NCBI GenBank assembly: GCA_034509495.1
Contig: CM067523.1
Location: 18,021,879 to 18,085,878 of the forward strand
Length of the DNA: 64,000 nucleotides
Reading direction: 5' to 3'
Origin: Acestrorhynchus altus
Lineage: Eukaryota > Chordata > Actinopteri > Characiformes > Acestrorhynchidae
Shown here in pieces: positions 20,191 through 31,772 of the stretch. How positions within the stretch are numbered: position 1 is the first letter of the stretch; the number at the start of each line of letters is the position of its first letter. Below the pieces are notes generated by a model. It was not told the DNA's origin, did no database searches, and saw nothing but the letters and a program-made list of their open reading frames with translations. Made by a program: the position numbers and the translations under genes.

Positions 20191-20335
20191 GATTCCACTG
20201 AATTACAGTGACTGACTGGAGGAGCTTCTGTTTACATTGATTCTACTGAATTACAGCGACTGACGAGAGGAGCTCCGGTTTACACCGATTCTTTTGAATA
20301 ACAGCGACTGACGAGAGGAGCTTCTTCTGTTTATA
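20191..20335. repeat. 48-bp tandem repeat, three copies
   Basis: Copies start at 20191, 20239 and 20287. Each contains GATTC, then GAATTACAG or GAATAACAG, CGACTGACGAGAGGAGCT and TTTACA. Copies 2 and 3 are closer to each other than to copy 1. Confidence 0.9.
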
Positions 20336-20439
20336 CTTAGTTTTAGCCAGGTTGTGGGTCAGCAAACTCAAATGCTCATTCTAAGCAAATTAGCATTGAT
20401 TTCTAAAAAAGAAATGTCAAATTGTGGAGTTGATTGCCA

Positions 20440-20655
20440 TCCTCGAGAAACAAGCAAGCCTGTGCCTTCACCTCTGTCAACATTTCATGGAGAGTGAGAG
20501 AAAGCAAAGACAGAGCAGCTGGAGTTGTATTCTCTAAGGTGATCCACGTCTCCGTTAGAGCCAGAAAGTTGAGAGGTTGGGCAGATGCCAGAGCTGAAAT
20601 GAAGTCAGCTTTCTGTACTGCAGACTTGCATTTCCAGAACCCCTAAGTTACAGTC
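20440..20655 (-). mobile_element. LINE endonuclease fragment
   Basis: The minus strand reads KADFISALASAQPLNFLALT followed by ETWI (about 20600-20540), the N-terminal part of an apurinic-type endonuclease of a fish LINE, where the Glu of LTETW is a metal-binding residue. About 215 bp remain and no other part of the element is adjacent. Confidence 0.75.
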
Positions 20656-21183
20656 ACCTGAGAATCTTGTGAAACAGGTGGTTGAATGAAGTTGCTGGTA
20701 TTGCAATTTCTGCTACAGTGTTTGCATCTTTGGGTGTTGCAGGAGGTGATGACAAGAAGAGAGAAACATATTGGAAACTAGAGTTTTTCAAATCCCAATC
20801 TACCTACAAATCCACCGGCCTACCTACATATCCCTTAAATTGACCTAGAATTGCAAACTGGAGCTCCGCCCCTGCAATTCACACTTTAACTAACCAAAAA
20901 TGCACGTTTTCAAAAGAATAGGTACAAGGCCAACCTAGAAAAACTGTTCTTGCATTTGCTAGTATTAACCACGTCTGAGAAAACAGAAAGAGAATCTTAC
21001 TCTTGGTTAGTGGAGCCTTACTTAACAGGCACGTATTCTGCACCTACTCAGTAATTTTCTGCTTTTAATCTGAAGTGTTTTCTTTTTCAAGTATTGGTCA
21101 TATTGTGGTGATGGGTGAGTGCTCTCAAATGAAAATATTATTTAGGAAAAAACTAATTGAAAGCTGTGGTTTCCTCTCTCCAG

Positions 21184-21209
21184 GTGCCCGCCTTGCCCCC
21201 TATGTACAG
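21184..21209 (+). other. candidate 26-bp micro-exon (unproven)
   Basis: Preceded by GGTTTCCTCTCTCCAG (acceptor) and followed by GTGAGATGAG (donor). See the next entry; the two could join. Confidence 0.12.
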
Positions 21210-21308
21210 GTGAGATGAGATTTGGAAAGCAGCTGTGAGATGAACACACAGTGGAATCTGTTCTGTTTGATTTCCAGCTGAAACTCTTTTCTTTCCTTTG
21301 CTCTGCAG

Positions 21309-21415
21309 GGCAACAGCAGCTACAGGGTTTCTGCTTAATTACATTAAACTGTTTGAAGGAGGTACCAAAACACTCCATGTTTCACCTACAGAGCACACTG
21401 ATGTCATTTTCAAAG
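21309..21415 (+). other. candidate exon (unproven)
   Basis: Acceptor CTTTCCTTTGCTCTGCAG ends at 21308 and donor AAAG followed by GTAAAAG starts at 21416. Two of the three frames are open. One reads GFLLNYIKLFEGGTKTLHVS and continues to the donor in frame with the micro-exon at 21184-21209. No family is recognised. Confidence 0.15.
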
Positions 21416-21928
21416 GTAAAAGTCCTGGAAGGTGTACAGCGTGAAGAACTTGAAGTTGCAGATGTGATGTGGAGATAAAAAAAGATGAAAGGAGGCTTGG
21501 GGGATGACCAGACTGTGCTGTGAGTGATGTACAGTGTGTTAGGTTTTTTTCTGGAAATTATGGACTGTTTCAGTCGTAGGTGAGGCAATGGATTGTATGA
21601 GTTTGTTATTTGGGTTTTTCTTAAAAACCCAAATCTAGTAATTATACATGAAACAAAATAGATTTTGGTTGGTGATGCACTCATTTGTGATGAACTGTTT
21701 TTTGTATTTTGATTTAATGTGAATTTATTTGGTTATGATAAACTGACTGAGTGAACTGAATCATATGCAAAATGGTGAATTTTTGGGTGTACCTTGTATA
21801 TTGGCAGGGCAACAGTGATGAGTAAAACTCATTTTTCCTTGCATGGTGTATTTGCATACTAAGTGTGCTTTTCCACTGTGTGTGTAGTCATTTCCCCTGG
21901 CTACCCTCTCTTGGATGTACCTTGATTT

Positions 21929-21999
<71 letters not shown>

Positions 22000-23169
22000 T
22001 TTGCCCTCAATGTTGTAGGTCATAAGACCAAGTTTAACATGTTCTTGCACAAACTTTTATGCTGTTTAAGGCTTATATTAAGGCTTTATGTTTCCCGTAA
22101 CTGTATTCTAGTCTCTGACTTCGACTAAAAGAAAGATTTTCCTTCAGGTGGAACTCTTTCAGCTATGTGATTTATCAGCTGTCCAGGACCCAATGCAGAA
22201 AAGCATCTGTCAGTTTTTTACATTAACTAAAAGAATGCTTTTCCAATTCCTCCATGCAGAATTCTTTCAGCTGTCTTTTCATATGTCTGTATTTGAGTTG
22301 TTCTAAAGCTTAGTTGAGGAATTTAAAAGTGCAAAAGCAGGTTAAGAAAGAATATTACTCGGGTCAAAGGAGGAACTGATTAATGCAGCAGCACCAGTGA
22401 CAAAATCAGGAAGAAAGTGGAAACCCAGTGAGGCAGTGCTGTCAGCAATGAGGGCATTGGAGCACAGTGATGTGATGTGGCAGGTGTAAAATGGGAGAGC
22501 AGGATCTATGGAAACTATTCAGAAAAGCCACATCACCATAGAGAAGGCAAATGGTTACAAGCTTTATTCAAGAACGGGAAGAGGAAGAATGATGTGAAAC
22601 TACAGCCTGGTTACAGCCTAGAGAGGTTGGAGAATGTAGAGAAGCAAAGAATCTGTTGGTGAGAGGTATAGACGTTGGATGCAAGTTGTATCAAATTTCT
22701 GTTGGGAGGTACTTATGATGTCCTCCCAACTCCACAAAACCTTGTTCAGTAGATAGGTGAAGATCCAGCTTGTAAATTGTGTGCTGGCACTGGCACATTG
22801 AAACACATTTTGTCAGCAAGTAAGGTTAGCTTGTCACAAGGTTGTTACACATAGAGCCATAATCAGGTAACAACACTGAGGCCCAAAATTGTGTTATACT
22901 CAGAGAGCAAACACGTAGTTTATTTTATTGCATTGATGGTTCCATTTGAAGATGAGGCTGAGGTGATGGCTGAAGTGAGAGACCGTGGGTGGCTGGTACT
23001 TTGATTCAACAGTAACTTTAGTGGGTTGGTGTAGGGTCTTGTTTGTAGTATTGGGTAAAGACAGGTGACAATGTTGCTGATTTGATTATACATGACCACA
23101 GCAACTTTAGATAAATGTTATATATTGGAAAAGGGGTGGGCCCTATGTATAACCCTGTATAATGTCATG
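21416..23169. other. no gene seen; (AATC)n microsatellite inside
   Basis: The only clear feature is (CAAT)n at 21930-21999, about 17 units. 22330-22680 gives short open frames without domains. Confidence 0.55.
21930..21999. repeat. (CAAT)n microsatellite
   Basis: About 17 perfect tetranucleotide units; translates as INQS repeats in an artefactual frame. Confidence 0.95.
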
Positions 23170-23338
23170 TACCGTATTTTCTGGACTATAAGCCGCTACT
23201 TTTTTTCCACACTTTAAACCACGCGGCTTATAATGAGGTTCAGCTTTTTCTTCTTATACATGTTATTTTCCAGGGTTTTTTTTAAACTTTGTGGGTGTGG
23301 CTTATGTGGGTACGCCTTATAGTCTGGAAAATATGGTA
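23170..23338. mobile_element. MITE with about 26-bp inverted ends
   Basis: Left end TACCGTATTTTCTGGACTAT (from 23170) and right end ATAGTCTGGAAAATATGGTA (to 23338) are inverted copies. The 169-bp element has no coding capacity. It matches a remembered fish family ending in ACCGTATTTTCCGGACTATAA. No clear target duplication was seen. Confidence 0.85.
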
Positions 23339-23599
23339 CATATGTACATGTCTGTGAATAACCCTGTAATCTTCATGTATTAACATATATACAAGTTTAG
23401 TTTTTTTAAATGCATTTAACTTTTATTTGTCCAACAAAGTTTTACCTAAAACTTAATTAAACACATCATGTATTCAATGCAGGAGGTTACCTCAAAGATT
23501 TTAATAAATTATTTAATTTTTAATAAAATTTGACAGTAACACCTTGAATATCATAACAAGCATCATCCCCGAAATCACCCCAAAAAGCAAAACAAACAC

Positions 23600-23830
23600 C
23601 TAGCATCCAATAGATATGGCATGCCAAGTTGTTAGGAGGTCACCTAATAACAGTCATCTGAAAACCAAAATCTTAACACCACCAGGAACAACAGGGCAAT
23701 CATCTCTGCAATCATCTAGGATACCATAGCAGCTACCTAGCAAACACGCACCACCTGTAACAACACAGAAAACCTCTATGAGCTCCTTAACAACTACCTG
23801 AGATTCCATAGTACTTTGAAAAATTATTGC
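23600..23830. repeat. degenerate CACCTAGCAACACCATAGCA-type repeat
   Basis: Irregular copies of ACCATAGCAGCTACCTAGCA and CACCACC/AACAAC-like words. Related sequence occurs at 31411-31510 and, in the other orientation, at 45920-46040. Confidence 0.5.
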
Positions 23831-23972
23831 ATATACTTTACGCTTTTCACAAAATTGTACTATTTACTCTGCACTTTCTTCTGGAAATGAGTTGCTTTAG
23901 TTTCATAAAAGGTGGTTATGGTTACATTCAACAACTATGACCTAAGTTCTGACATGACAAAACAATTTCACA

Positions 23973-23994
23973 TTTATTATTATTATTATTATTA

Positions 23995-24038
<44 letters not shown>

Positions 24039-24075
24039 AATAATAATAATAATAAAAATGATAATAATAATAAAT
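23973..24075. repeat. (ATT)n/(AAT)n microsatellite
   Basis: TTA repeats run into AAT repeats at 24034, giving a perfect-looking inverted trinucleotide junction. Confidence 0.95.
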
Positions 24076-24204
24076 TATACATATTTAGTGATTGCATTTA
24101 TATATGTTTTATACCAATAATCATTAAAATACAGTGCAATACATTTTTAACACCTGTTATGAAATTATGATTCAGACTCATCTCAAGGTTTCCCTAATTG
24201 TTCC

Positions 24205-24860
24205 CTGATTTGATAGGGTATGTGAGAGGTTTGATAATCAGTTTATCATATTTGATAGTGAGTGTGAGAGGTTCGATAGTGTGGGTAAGAGGTTTGATAA
24301 TGAGCATAAGAAGTTTTAGAGTGAGTGTGAGGTTTGATATGAGAGTGGCTTAACAGTGTAAGCACAATTTAATTGAATTCAATTAGTAAATAAAAAAATG
24401 ATAATGGGTGTTTATCACATTAAATGATTGACATTGAGTTTAAGTGGGATTTAATAGCACATGTGAGACATTTGAGTGTCAGGGGTTTGATAGTTAGTGA
24501 AGTTTTGATACTGAGTTTGAAAGAGGTGACAGTGAATGAGAGGTTTGACAGTGAATATGAAAAGATTGATAGTGACTGTAAGTGATAGTGAGTGTGAAAG
24601 GTCTGATGAAAGAGATTTGAGAGTGAGTGCAAAAGGTTTTATAGAGAGTGTAAAGTGTTAAGGATATGATAAGGAGGGTGAGAGGTCTGATAATGAGTGA
24701 GAGAGAGAGTTTAATAGTGCGTTTGAAATGTTTGATTATTTGTATTATAGGTCTGATAGTGAGTGAGAGGTTTGATAGTGAATACACAAAGATTAATGTG
24801 AAGTATAAAAGGTTTGATTGTGAAGGTGAGATGTTTGAGTCAAAAGGTCTCTCATAGTTT
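24205..24860. repeat. degenerate 21-bp minisatellite
   Basis: Many diverged copies of a unit near GAGAGGTTTGATAGTGAGTG plus T, interrupted by unrelated sequence at about 24350-24430. On the minus strand frames translate as YSLSNLS-like heptads (24787-24494 and 24632-24420). The unit is unrelated in sequence to the 16.2-16.7 kb array, although it has the same length. Confidence 0.85.
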
Positions 24861-25497
24861 CTCGCACTTACTCTTCACAGTACTGAAGGTCATTCTATCA
24901 CTGAACTGCAATTTTAATTGTTAGATCTCGCTCTACTGTGCCTGGTCTCTTATCCTTCATTTAATACACTTGTAATCTCATACCCTGGTGGATGTTCTCA
25001 TCCGCAGGGCCGCGCTGTAGGTGGTTGATGCAGCAGGAGTCGAGCCAAAGGCTGCAATTAAGCAAACCTCCAGTGCTATTCTTACTTCCCCTTTGTTGTG
25101 CATCACAAACTTCCTCCTCATCACACTTCAATTATTCTGATGAGCTCTGTTTAAAGGCAGGGAGAAAGCATACAGTAGATCTCAGCGTGGTGCAGCCTGG
25201 AGAGATTCTATGTCATGCTGGCACAGTTTGAGACCCAAAGTCTGTCCTGCAGTTGCGCTAGGCGGTGTTTTTCTGCTGTTATATCATGGAAGGCTGTTTC
25301 ATTTTGAGGGACACTCTTTTAGCTACTGTGAGCTTAAGGGCTGGTAATTATCCCAATATGTCTAATGAGAGTTTGTATAACACATTTTATTGTAAAAAGG
25401 CTTAAATTATTAACTATCAATTTGTTTATGTGTATTGTATTATTGTTGTGATATCGATATTGATAGTTAATACATTGATATTGTCAGTACCAACTTG

Positions 25498-25770
25498 CTG
25501 GGGCAGTATGGTGATGCAGTGGGTAGTGTATGTAGTGCACAGCTCCAGGGGCCTGTGGTTGTGGGTTCAGTTCTTGCTCTGGTCTTTAGTTAGTTCTGTG
25601 TCGTCTGGGCACTCCAGTTTCCAAAAACACATAGTGGGTGAACTGGCTATGTTAAATTTGCCCAAGGGTGTGTGGCATCCTGACCAGAGGGATATTCCTG
25701 CCTTGCATCCAACAATACTGAGTAGGCTCTAAGCTCACTACAACCCTAACAAGGAGTTTGAGAAGGAAGG
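25498..25770 (+). mobile_element. tRNA-like SINE, diverged copy
   Basis: GGGGCAGTATGGTGATGCAG with a later GGTTCAGTTCT (25564-25574) resembles the A and B boxes of a tRNA-derived SINE. The body (GGGCACTCCAGTTTCC, TAGTGGGTGAACTGGCTATG) parallels the copy at 57.03 kb (CCTCCGGGAGCTTTGGTTTC, CCCAGTGAATTGGCTT). Not a functional tRNA gene. Confidence 0.65.
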
Positions 25771-26568
25771 GGCTGTTTGCTCTGCTTGTAAATTTAAATT
25801 AAAGTACGAATTTCAGAATAAAAGTCATGAGAATGAATAATACTGATATATAAATAATAAAAAACAACAACAGACATTGTTTTTTTTTTTGGAGATAAAG
25901 ACCCTCTCATCGTCACTACACTTTGAATCACCAGTGCTGATTAAGTCCAAATGCAATCAATGCTCAATACCACCAGTAATGGTTGTATTACTGTTGTCCT
26001 TATTCCCATTCCTCTCTAGTCCAAATCGGATGCTTCCACTTGCAAATATATCATATTTTGGAGTCCATCGCTTCTCCATGTTGGACACACTGTCCAGTTT
26101 CAAAGGAACATAGAGAAATACTTTGTTTAAAAAAAATGGTGCTTCAAAAAGGTTTTGGGTTTGTTCACTCAAAAAGCTCCTCTTTGTGAATTCTTGATGG
26201 GGAATATATTGAGCTCTAGAACCATAACCATCCAGGGCCTAAAGGACACCAGTGTATTGGGAATTATTTGACCTCAGAGCTCAGTGTGAAAGGTCATTCT
26301 GCAGAGACGTGCTTTTTTAATACCTTGTCCACTAGATTGAAGCTTTTCTTCTCAGAAACAGACCTGAGAAGATTATCAAGGAGCTGCTGACTCTCCCTCT
26401 CCTTCAGCCTATCTAATCCACCTTCTGCAAATTGTGCTTCATGATGTAGCATTGAATATACACAGAAGAACATTTTGATTATACATGATAAAATTATGTT
26501 TATTATTAAGTGTCCTTCATTATTTGGAAATTATTGTATTGTGTTGATATTTTGAATGTTGGGTCCCA
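25771..26568. other. no gene seen
   Basis: AT-rich unique-looking sequence. Short open frames on both strands have no recognisable domain. Confidence 0.5.
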
Positions 26569-26570
26569 GA

Positions 26571-26599
26571 GACGACGACAACAACAACAACAACAACAA

Positions 26600-26667
<68 letters not shown>

Positions 26668-26668
26668 G
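26571..26668. repeat. (ACA/GAC)n and (ATT)n microsatellite
   Basis: Compound array of ACA units followed by ATT units. Minus-strand translation is poly-Asn. Confidence 0.95.
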
Positions 26669-26669
26669 T

Positions 26670-28245
26670 ATAGCATCTTTCTTTCATAAATACATAAAAC
26701 ATTTACATTTATGAGATTTGACAGACACTCTAAAACTAGCTAGAAGCTAGCTAAAGCTAGTTTCTAGAGGCTAGAATCCAGAGATACCTCAAGCTTAGAT
26801 GCTGCCAAAATACAAATGTCAGGTTGGAGACCTCCATACCCACAAGATTCAGTATAATTTTAAGCCTTTAATGTGTTAAACAGTCTTGAAAGAGATGGTC
26901 TTCAGTTGCCATTTGAAGTAAGCAAGTGACATAGCTGTTTGGACCCCTAGGGAACGTTTGAATTTCCCCACTTTGCCAGGACAGAAAAGAGTCTGGATAC
27001 TTGTCTTCCTGAACAATGGTGAGTCAAGCAAAGCTGTACTTGATGCTCTAAGGGCTCAAGTACAGAGGGGTTGGTCCAGTTTTGGGTTTGTAGACTAGCC
27101 GTTGAAGGGAATGCAGCAGAAGTGTTACATGGCTTAAATTGGGAGCATTTAAAACAAACCATGCTTCTGACTGTTCACATAGGAAGGCCAGCTGGAAGGG
27201 AGGTTCAATAGTCATGTCTTGAAATGACAAAAGACTGAAAAAGTATGAAAAGAGACTGAAAAAGTTCCAGTCAGTTCTCAAAAGAACATTTAGGAATCAT
27301 ATACTACCTTGCTAAAAGTACTGCACTACATATCCCTGTATCATAACAGGTATTATACTCTTGCCAGAACACAGCCCTAGTCACAACCTGCAATTAATAA
27401 AATGTGAAACTTGTTTTAAAGGAATCTTTCGATGTATTACAAACTATGGCTAAATTGTAAAACTAGCAGCATACAAATTCCCTGTTGTCATCAAATATCC
27501 ATCACAGGTCCAACACTATTAATATGTTTGGTGCCCTGTCAGACTACAAAGAGCATAAGTACTGACAGATCATCAGAGAAGCATCACAATCATAAATTTA
27601 TGGATTCTAATATTTCAGTGACTTGGCCAAGACCAAGTCCTGCGTGCAAATCCCAATTCAAATTTACAATATGATGAAACCTGTTGCAAGACTGCACAAA
27701 AAGAAGGCTCCATCTGTGTGGAGAATAAATGCAATTAGGGGTCCCTAGCAATTAACGCCTAATCTTAGTAATTATCATTATTATCATGGTTTGAAAGGAA
27801 GGCGTTTGTAAGAAAAGCAGAGTTCAAGATGCTGAGTATTAGGCTTATATTATGTTCCATTTATTATTAAAATCAGAAGGACCAATCATGTCATAGTGAT
27901 GAATCGGAGTCCCGTCTTTGAAAGCCTCTCAACATCAAATGCAACATTTTGCTTTTATTCAGCCCCTTGACTGAATATTTCTGTGTGCTCCAGAAGCATA
28001 AGTCCCATTACAGCAAGAAAGCACATCGCTGAAAGGCTAAAATCACCTGCTTGCAATGAGTCACATAACCTGTGGTTGAACACAAGAGGTATCCAACTTC
28101 TTCGATCCAGTTTCCAGTCCTGGATTGTATAAGAAAATAATTTGAACTAAACTGACCAGAGCTTAAAACTGCATTGAGATTTGTACCAAACCAAGTATCT
28201 GCAATCATAGTAAGTAGTTTCTTCTACTCTACCATCCTAGCTGCA
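26670..28245. other. no gene seen
   Basis: Apart from short TAGAAGCTAGC-like repeats at 26735-26775, nothing is recognised. 27690-28010 is of higher complexity and could hold regulatory sequence. Confidence 0.5.
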
Positions 28246-28249
28246 CATA

Positions 28250-28396
28250 CAGCAGACAGACAGAACAGATAGACAGACAGATACACACGGCATAGACCAT
28301 AGCACACACATGACAGATAGACTCATAGCATACTGGATAGAAATACAGACAGCTAGAGGAAAAACAGGCAGACAGACAGAACCCTAACCCTAACCC
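28250..28396. repeat. degenerate (CAGA)n with a telomere-like run
   Basis: CAGACAGA/TAGACAGA words, ending with ACCCTAACCCTAACCCC at 28381-28397, about two and a half copies of the vertebrate telomere unit in CCCTAA orientation. Such short runs are common interstitially. Confidence 0.7.
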
Positions 28397-28879
28397 CATG
28401 AACACCTTTCACTTCAACATATTTTAACATATGGCAATTTGATCAAAACTCATTTATAAAATGTACTTAATAGAAATATATTTTTCTCGTGGTCAGAAAT
28501 GCTCTGCAGAACAGGTGAGGAGGCAGACATTCTTGCTGGGTTCGATTATTTACTATCTACACAAAACACCAGGATGCATAGATGAAGCAGATACGCTGAC
28601 AGATACAAACACACAAAAACCAAAAAGGCAGACTGAAACAAAGCTGATGCAGCTGATACACCGGTGGAACTTTCCCTCAAGTTTGGATGGGGGGGTCTTC
28701 CTCCAAAGCTCAGAAGGTCCTTAAAATCTTGATCTCCCAAAACAAAATACCAGGATATATAGAGGAAGCACACACACTGACCTAGAAACAAACACACTCA
28801 AAAACCAGTAAAGACAGACCAGAAAAAAGCACCTTAAAACACAGACAAAACTCCTGCAGCTGCCTTTGATACAATAAAC

Positions 28880-29610
28880 ATTTCATAGTGGTTTCTATGA
28901 TGGATAGCTCTCTAGACCCTACTGCAGCAAAGAAGCCCCAAACTATGATTCTATCACCATCTGTCTTCTCTTACTCTGCACAAATATTTCAACTTTGGAT
29001 TCATCTGTCCAAAGCACATCGTTGCAGAGATCCTGGCCTTTGTCTAGGTTTTCCCTGGTAGACTTTAGCTTTGCTCTGATGTTTTTTGACAGACCAAACC
29101 AGGGTTTCCTTCTTGCACTCCTCCCATGTAAATCAAACTTGTTTGGTCTCTTTCTGATGGTAGAACTTTGATATCAACTGTGGCAAAAGTCCCATGGTGA
29201 CATGTAGGGTTGTTGGAGACTTCTTTATTTTGCGGTCTGCTCTTGGGCTGGACTTACTAGGGTGGTCTGACCTGGCCATGATGGCAGTTGGTTTATATGT
29301 AAATGGCTGAATGGAGTGGAACAGCTGATTTCTAATTGTTTTGTGATATTTTTAAATCCCTTCTCAGATTCATCTACATCTACAAGCTTCTTTCTGTCTC
29401 AGACCTCCGATCTTTGGATCTTGGCATGGTGATAAGAAGTAATCAATGTGTCTGTGTGCTCTCTTATTTTACAAATGGATTTACAATCATAAATTTTACA
29501 AATCATGTATAAAAGACATTTATTCATTTGTACGTGTTTAGTTATATCACCTCAAATGCTCAATATATTTAGAATGAAGATCAAATATCCATATGTTTAA
29601 AAATGTTAAA
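28880..29610 (-). mobile_element. Tc1-like transposon, decayed
   Basis: On the minus strand VLWTDESKVEIF is read at about 29014-28979, with the first catalytic Asp at 29005-29003. The right terminal repeat (29535-29605, TATATCACCTCAAATGCTCA) is the same family as the element at 5.7-6.6 kb. No matching left end was found. Frames are broken. Confidence 0.75.
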
Positions 29611-29964
29611 GTCAAAGGTGTTGACACGACTATGTTACAAATATGTGGACATCCTTTCTAATGAATGCTTTCACACTTTGGGTTGTAGCTATTACTGACA
29701 GACATGTGCAAATGCACACACAAAGCTGTGCTTTTGGGATGAGTTAGGAATGAGGTGGGGTGGTAATCATCCTGACCTCATGATAAGACCTAATGCTCTT
29801 ATTGTTGAAAGTAGTCGAATCCTCACAGCAGTGCTACACAATCTAGAAAGCCTTCCCTGGACAGAGGCAGTTACTCCAATACACTCTTTTTAAATACCCT
29901 AGATTTCAGATGAAACAATGAATGAGCAGGTATCTGAATACTTTTGTTCATACAATGTTTAAAA

Positions 29965-30295
29965 TGTAGCAGACAGACAAAAACAGACAGAACAGACAGC
30001 AGGTGGGAGCGGTAGACAGCAAAAAGAGCAGACATGTAGACAGATAGCACACAGGCAGGAAAGATGGACAGATAGATGGATATCAGTCGAATAAATACAG
30101 ATAAACATATAGCAGACCCACATGCATGACAGAATAGAAGTACAGACAGACAGAGAGACACAGAATACGGCATCGAGACAGTATAGCCAGAGAGACAAGA
30201 CACACAGATAGCAGAAAGGTCAGAGCTATGCATAGTAGTCAGACAGAAAAGACAGTGTGTCACAATAGACAGACAGACATGAGAGAACAGATGGA
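29965..30295. repeat. degenerate (CAGA)n/(GATA)n tract
   Basis: Tetranucleotide words CAGA, GATA and GACA over about 330 bp. It generates spurious minus-strand frames of 130 and 79 codons, rich in Cys, Leu and Ser. Confidence 0.85.
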
Positions 30296-31410
30296 TAATA
30301 GAACTTCTGAAATCCTGCTCTCCACAGCATCACGATTTCCCCGCTTAAACACACCTGGTCCAGCTCGTGGAGGTATGACACTATACAGTCAATCAGTTGC
30401 ATCACAAGTTCAATTAACTTGCAGGGTTTATAAAGTAGGTCCAGAAATGAAAAAATTGGATTCAAGGTCCAGATTTGAATGCCTCTGCAAGGACCTGTAT
30501 GTACCTTCCACAGTAGTTATCAAATAATTCCTGCTGGAAAAATAAGTTTTAAAATTAATAACTGAATAATAACCTAAGGGTTCAGTCAGCACTGCATAAA
30601 GTCTCACATATTAGAACATGTAGTTTCCTGTAATAACATGCTTAATCATAACCTTGTGAACCCTGAGTCTGAACCCACAATAAGAAAACCGTTCATTTAA
30701 ATCTGATGCAACATTACTTTTCATTTCATATATTTACTGTAAGTATGTGCTCAGCTGTTTGATACAATATTTGAGAATGGTGAACCATGATCTAGGCCTT
30801 TGTTTCAGGCCATACAATCTTCAAAACCTGAGGAGAAATGCTAATATGGGTTATTTGCCAAAAACGTCCATATTTTGTAAATATGGACATATCATTTGTA
30901 AATGCCTAAAAATATCTTCACTCCATTTGAGTGCATGTCAGAATATTCAGCCACTTAGCATGGAGATCTGCAGGATATCCCAAAACAGAGACATAAAATG
31001 AAATGTTATGAAATTTATATAATTCATGATTAAAAAAATATTATAAATATATGGAAAAAGTGAAAGGTCTGAATTTACGCCACATCTTATAAACATGTAT
31101 TTAGAATTCTGAATTTCCCTACAACAACTTGGAAATATGACTTCTTTGGCTGTTCAAAGCTAATTTACAAGAGATAGAAACATGTCTGTATAGTTCTTCA
31201 GGAGCTCCAAAAGATGAGCATAATGCTAGCATCCAAGATATAGTCTTTTGGAAGGTAACTGTAATGGTAACAGATCTATATGTAGAGTCTGTAATTCCAT
31301 TATCTTATACCACTCGCTTTTCTGCTAAACAGATATAATCAGACTTGCTTTCTGGTTTGGTCATGTGTTTGGGTTGTATTTTGAATAGTGTTGTGCATTG
31401 AAAACCGACT
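30296..31410. other. no gene seen
   Basis: AT-rich DNA. The 84-codon plus frame at 30747-31001 has no recognised domain. Confidence 0.5.
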
Positions 31411-31515
31411 TGAATACCATAGCAGCCACCTACCAAACACATAGCAAATTTATAGCAACATATACCTGATATCCCATGTGGTTGCTATGCTGTGGTGAAG
31501 TGTTTGCTATGGTTT
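31411..31515. repeat. GTTGCTATG/CATAGCAAC-type degenerate repeat
   Basis: CCATAGCAGCCACCTACCAA, then GTGGTTGCTATGCTG and TGTTTGCTATGG: a short inverted arrangement of the same word family as at 23.6 and 45.9 kb. Confidence 0.45.
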
Positions 31516-31772
31516 TGCTAGATATTATGGTTTGCACTATTTAAGTCAACCATTTTTACCAGACTTGTCCACCAGTTTGACCAACTTGATCATAGTATGG
31601 TCAGGTTGAGCCTGTTAATAAACCAGCTAGCATTTAACTGCTTTACCAGTATAGGGGACATTTTCACTTGGATGACCAGCTTTTCAAATTATTCAAATTA
31701 TTCAGGATGTGACTGTCAAATACTACACTCATTGTAAAGACAAAACAAAACAATTGCAGCCAGAAGGAAGGG

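Noticed and set aside
28250..28396. CRISPR-like array
   Set aside because: Spacing is irregular and units are CAGA simple repeats; the organism is a vertebrate.
29871..30263. 130-codon minus frame with many Cys and Leu
   Set aside because: Produced by the degenerate CAGA/GATA repeat.
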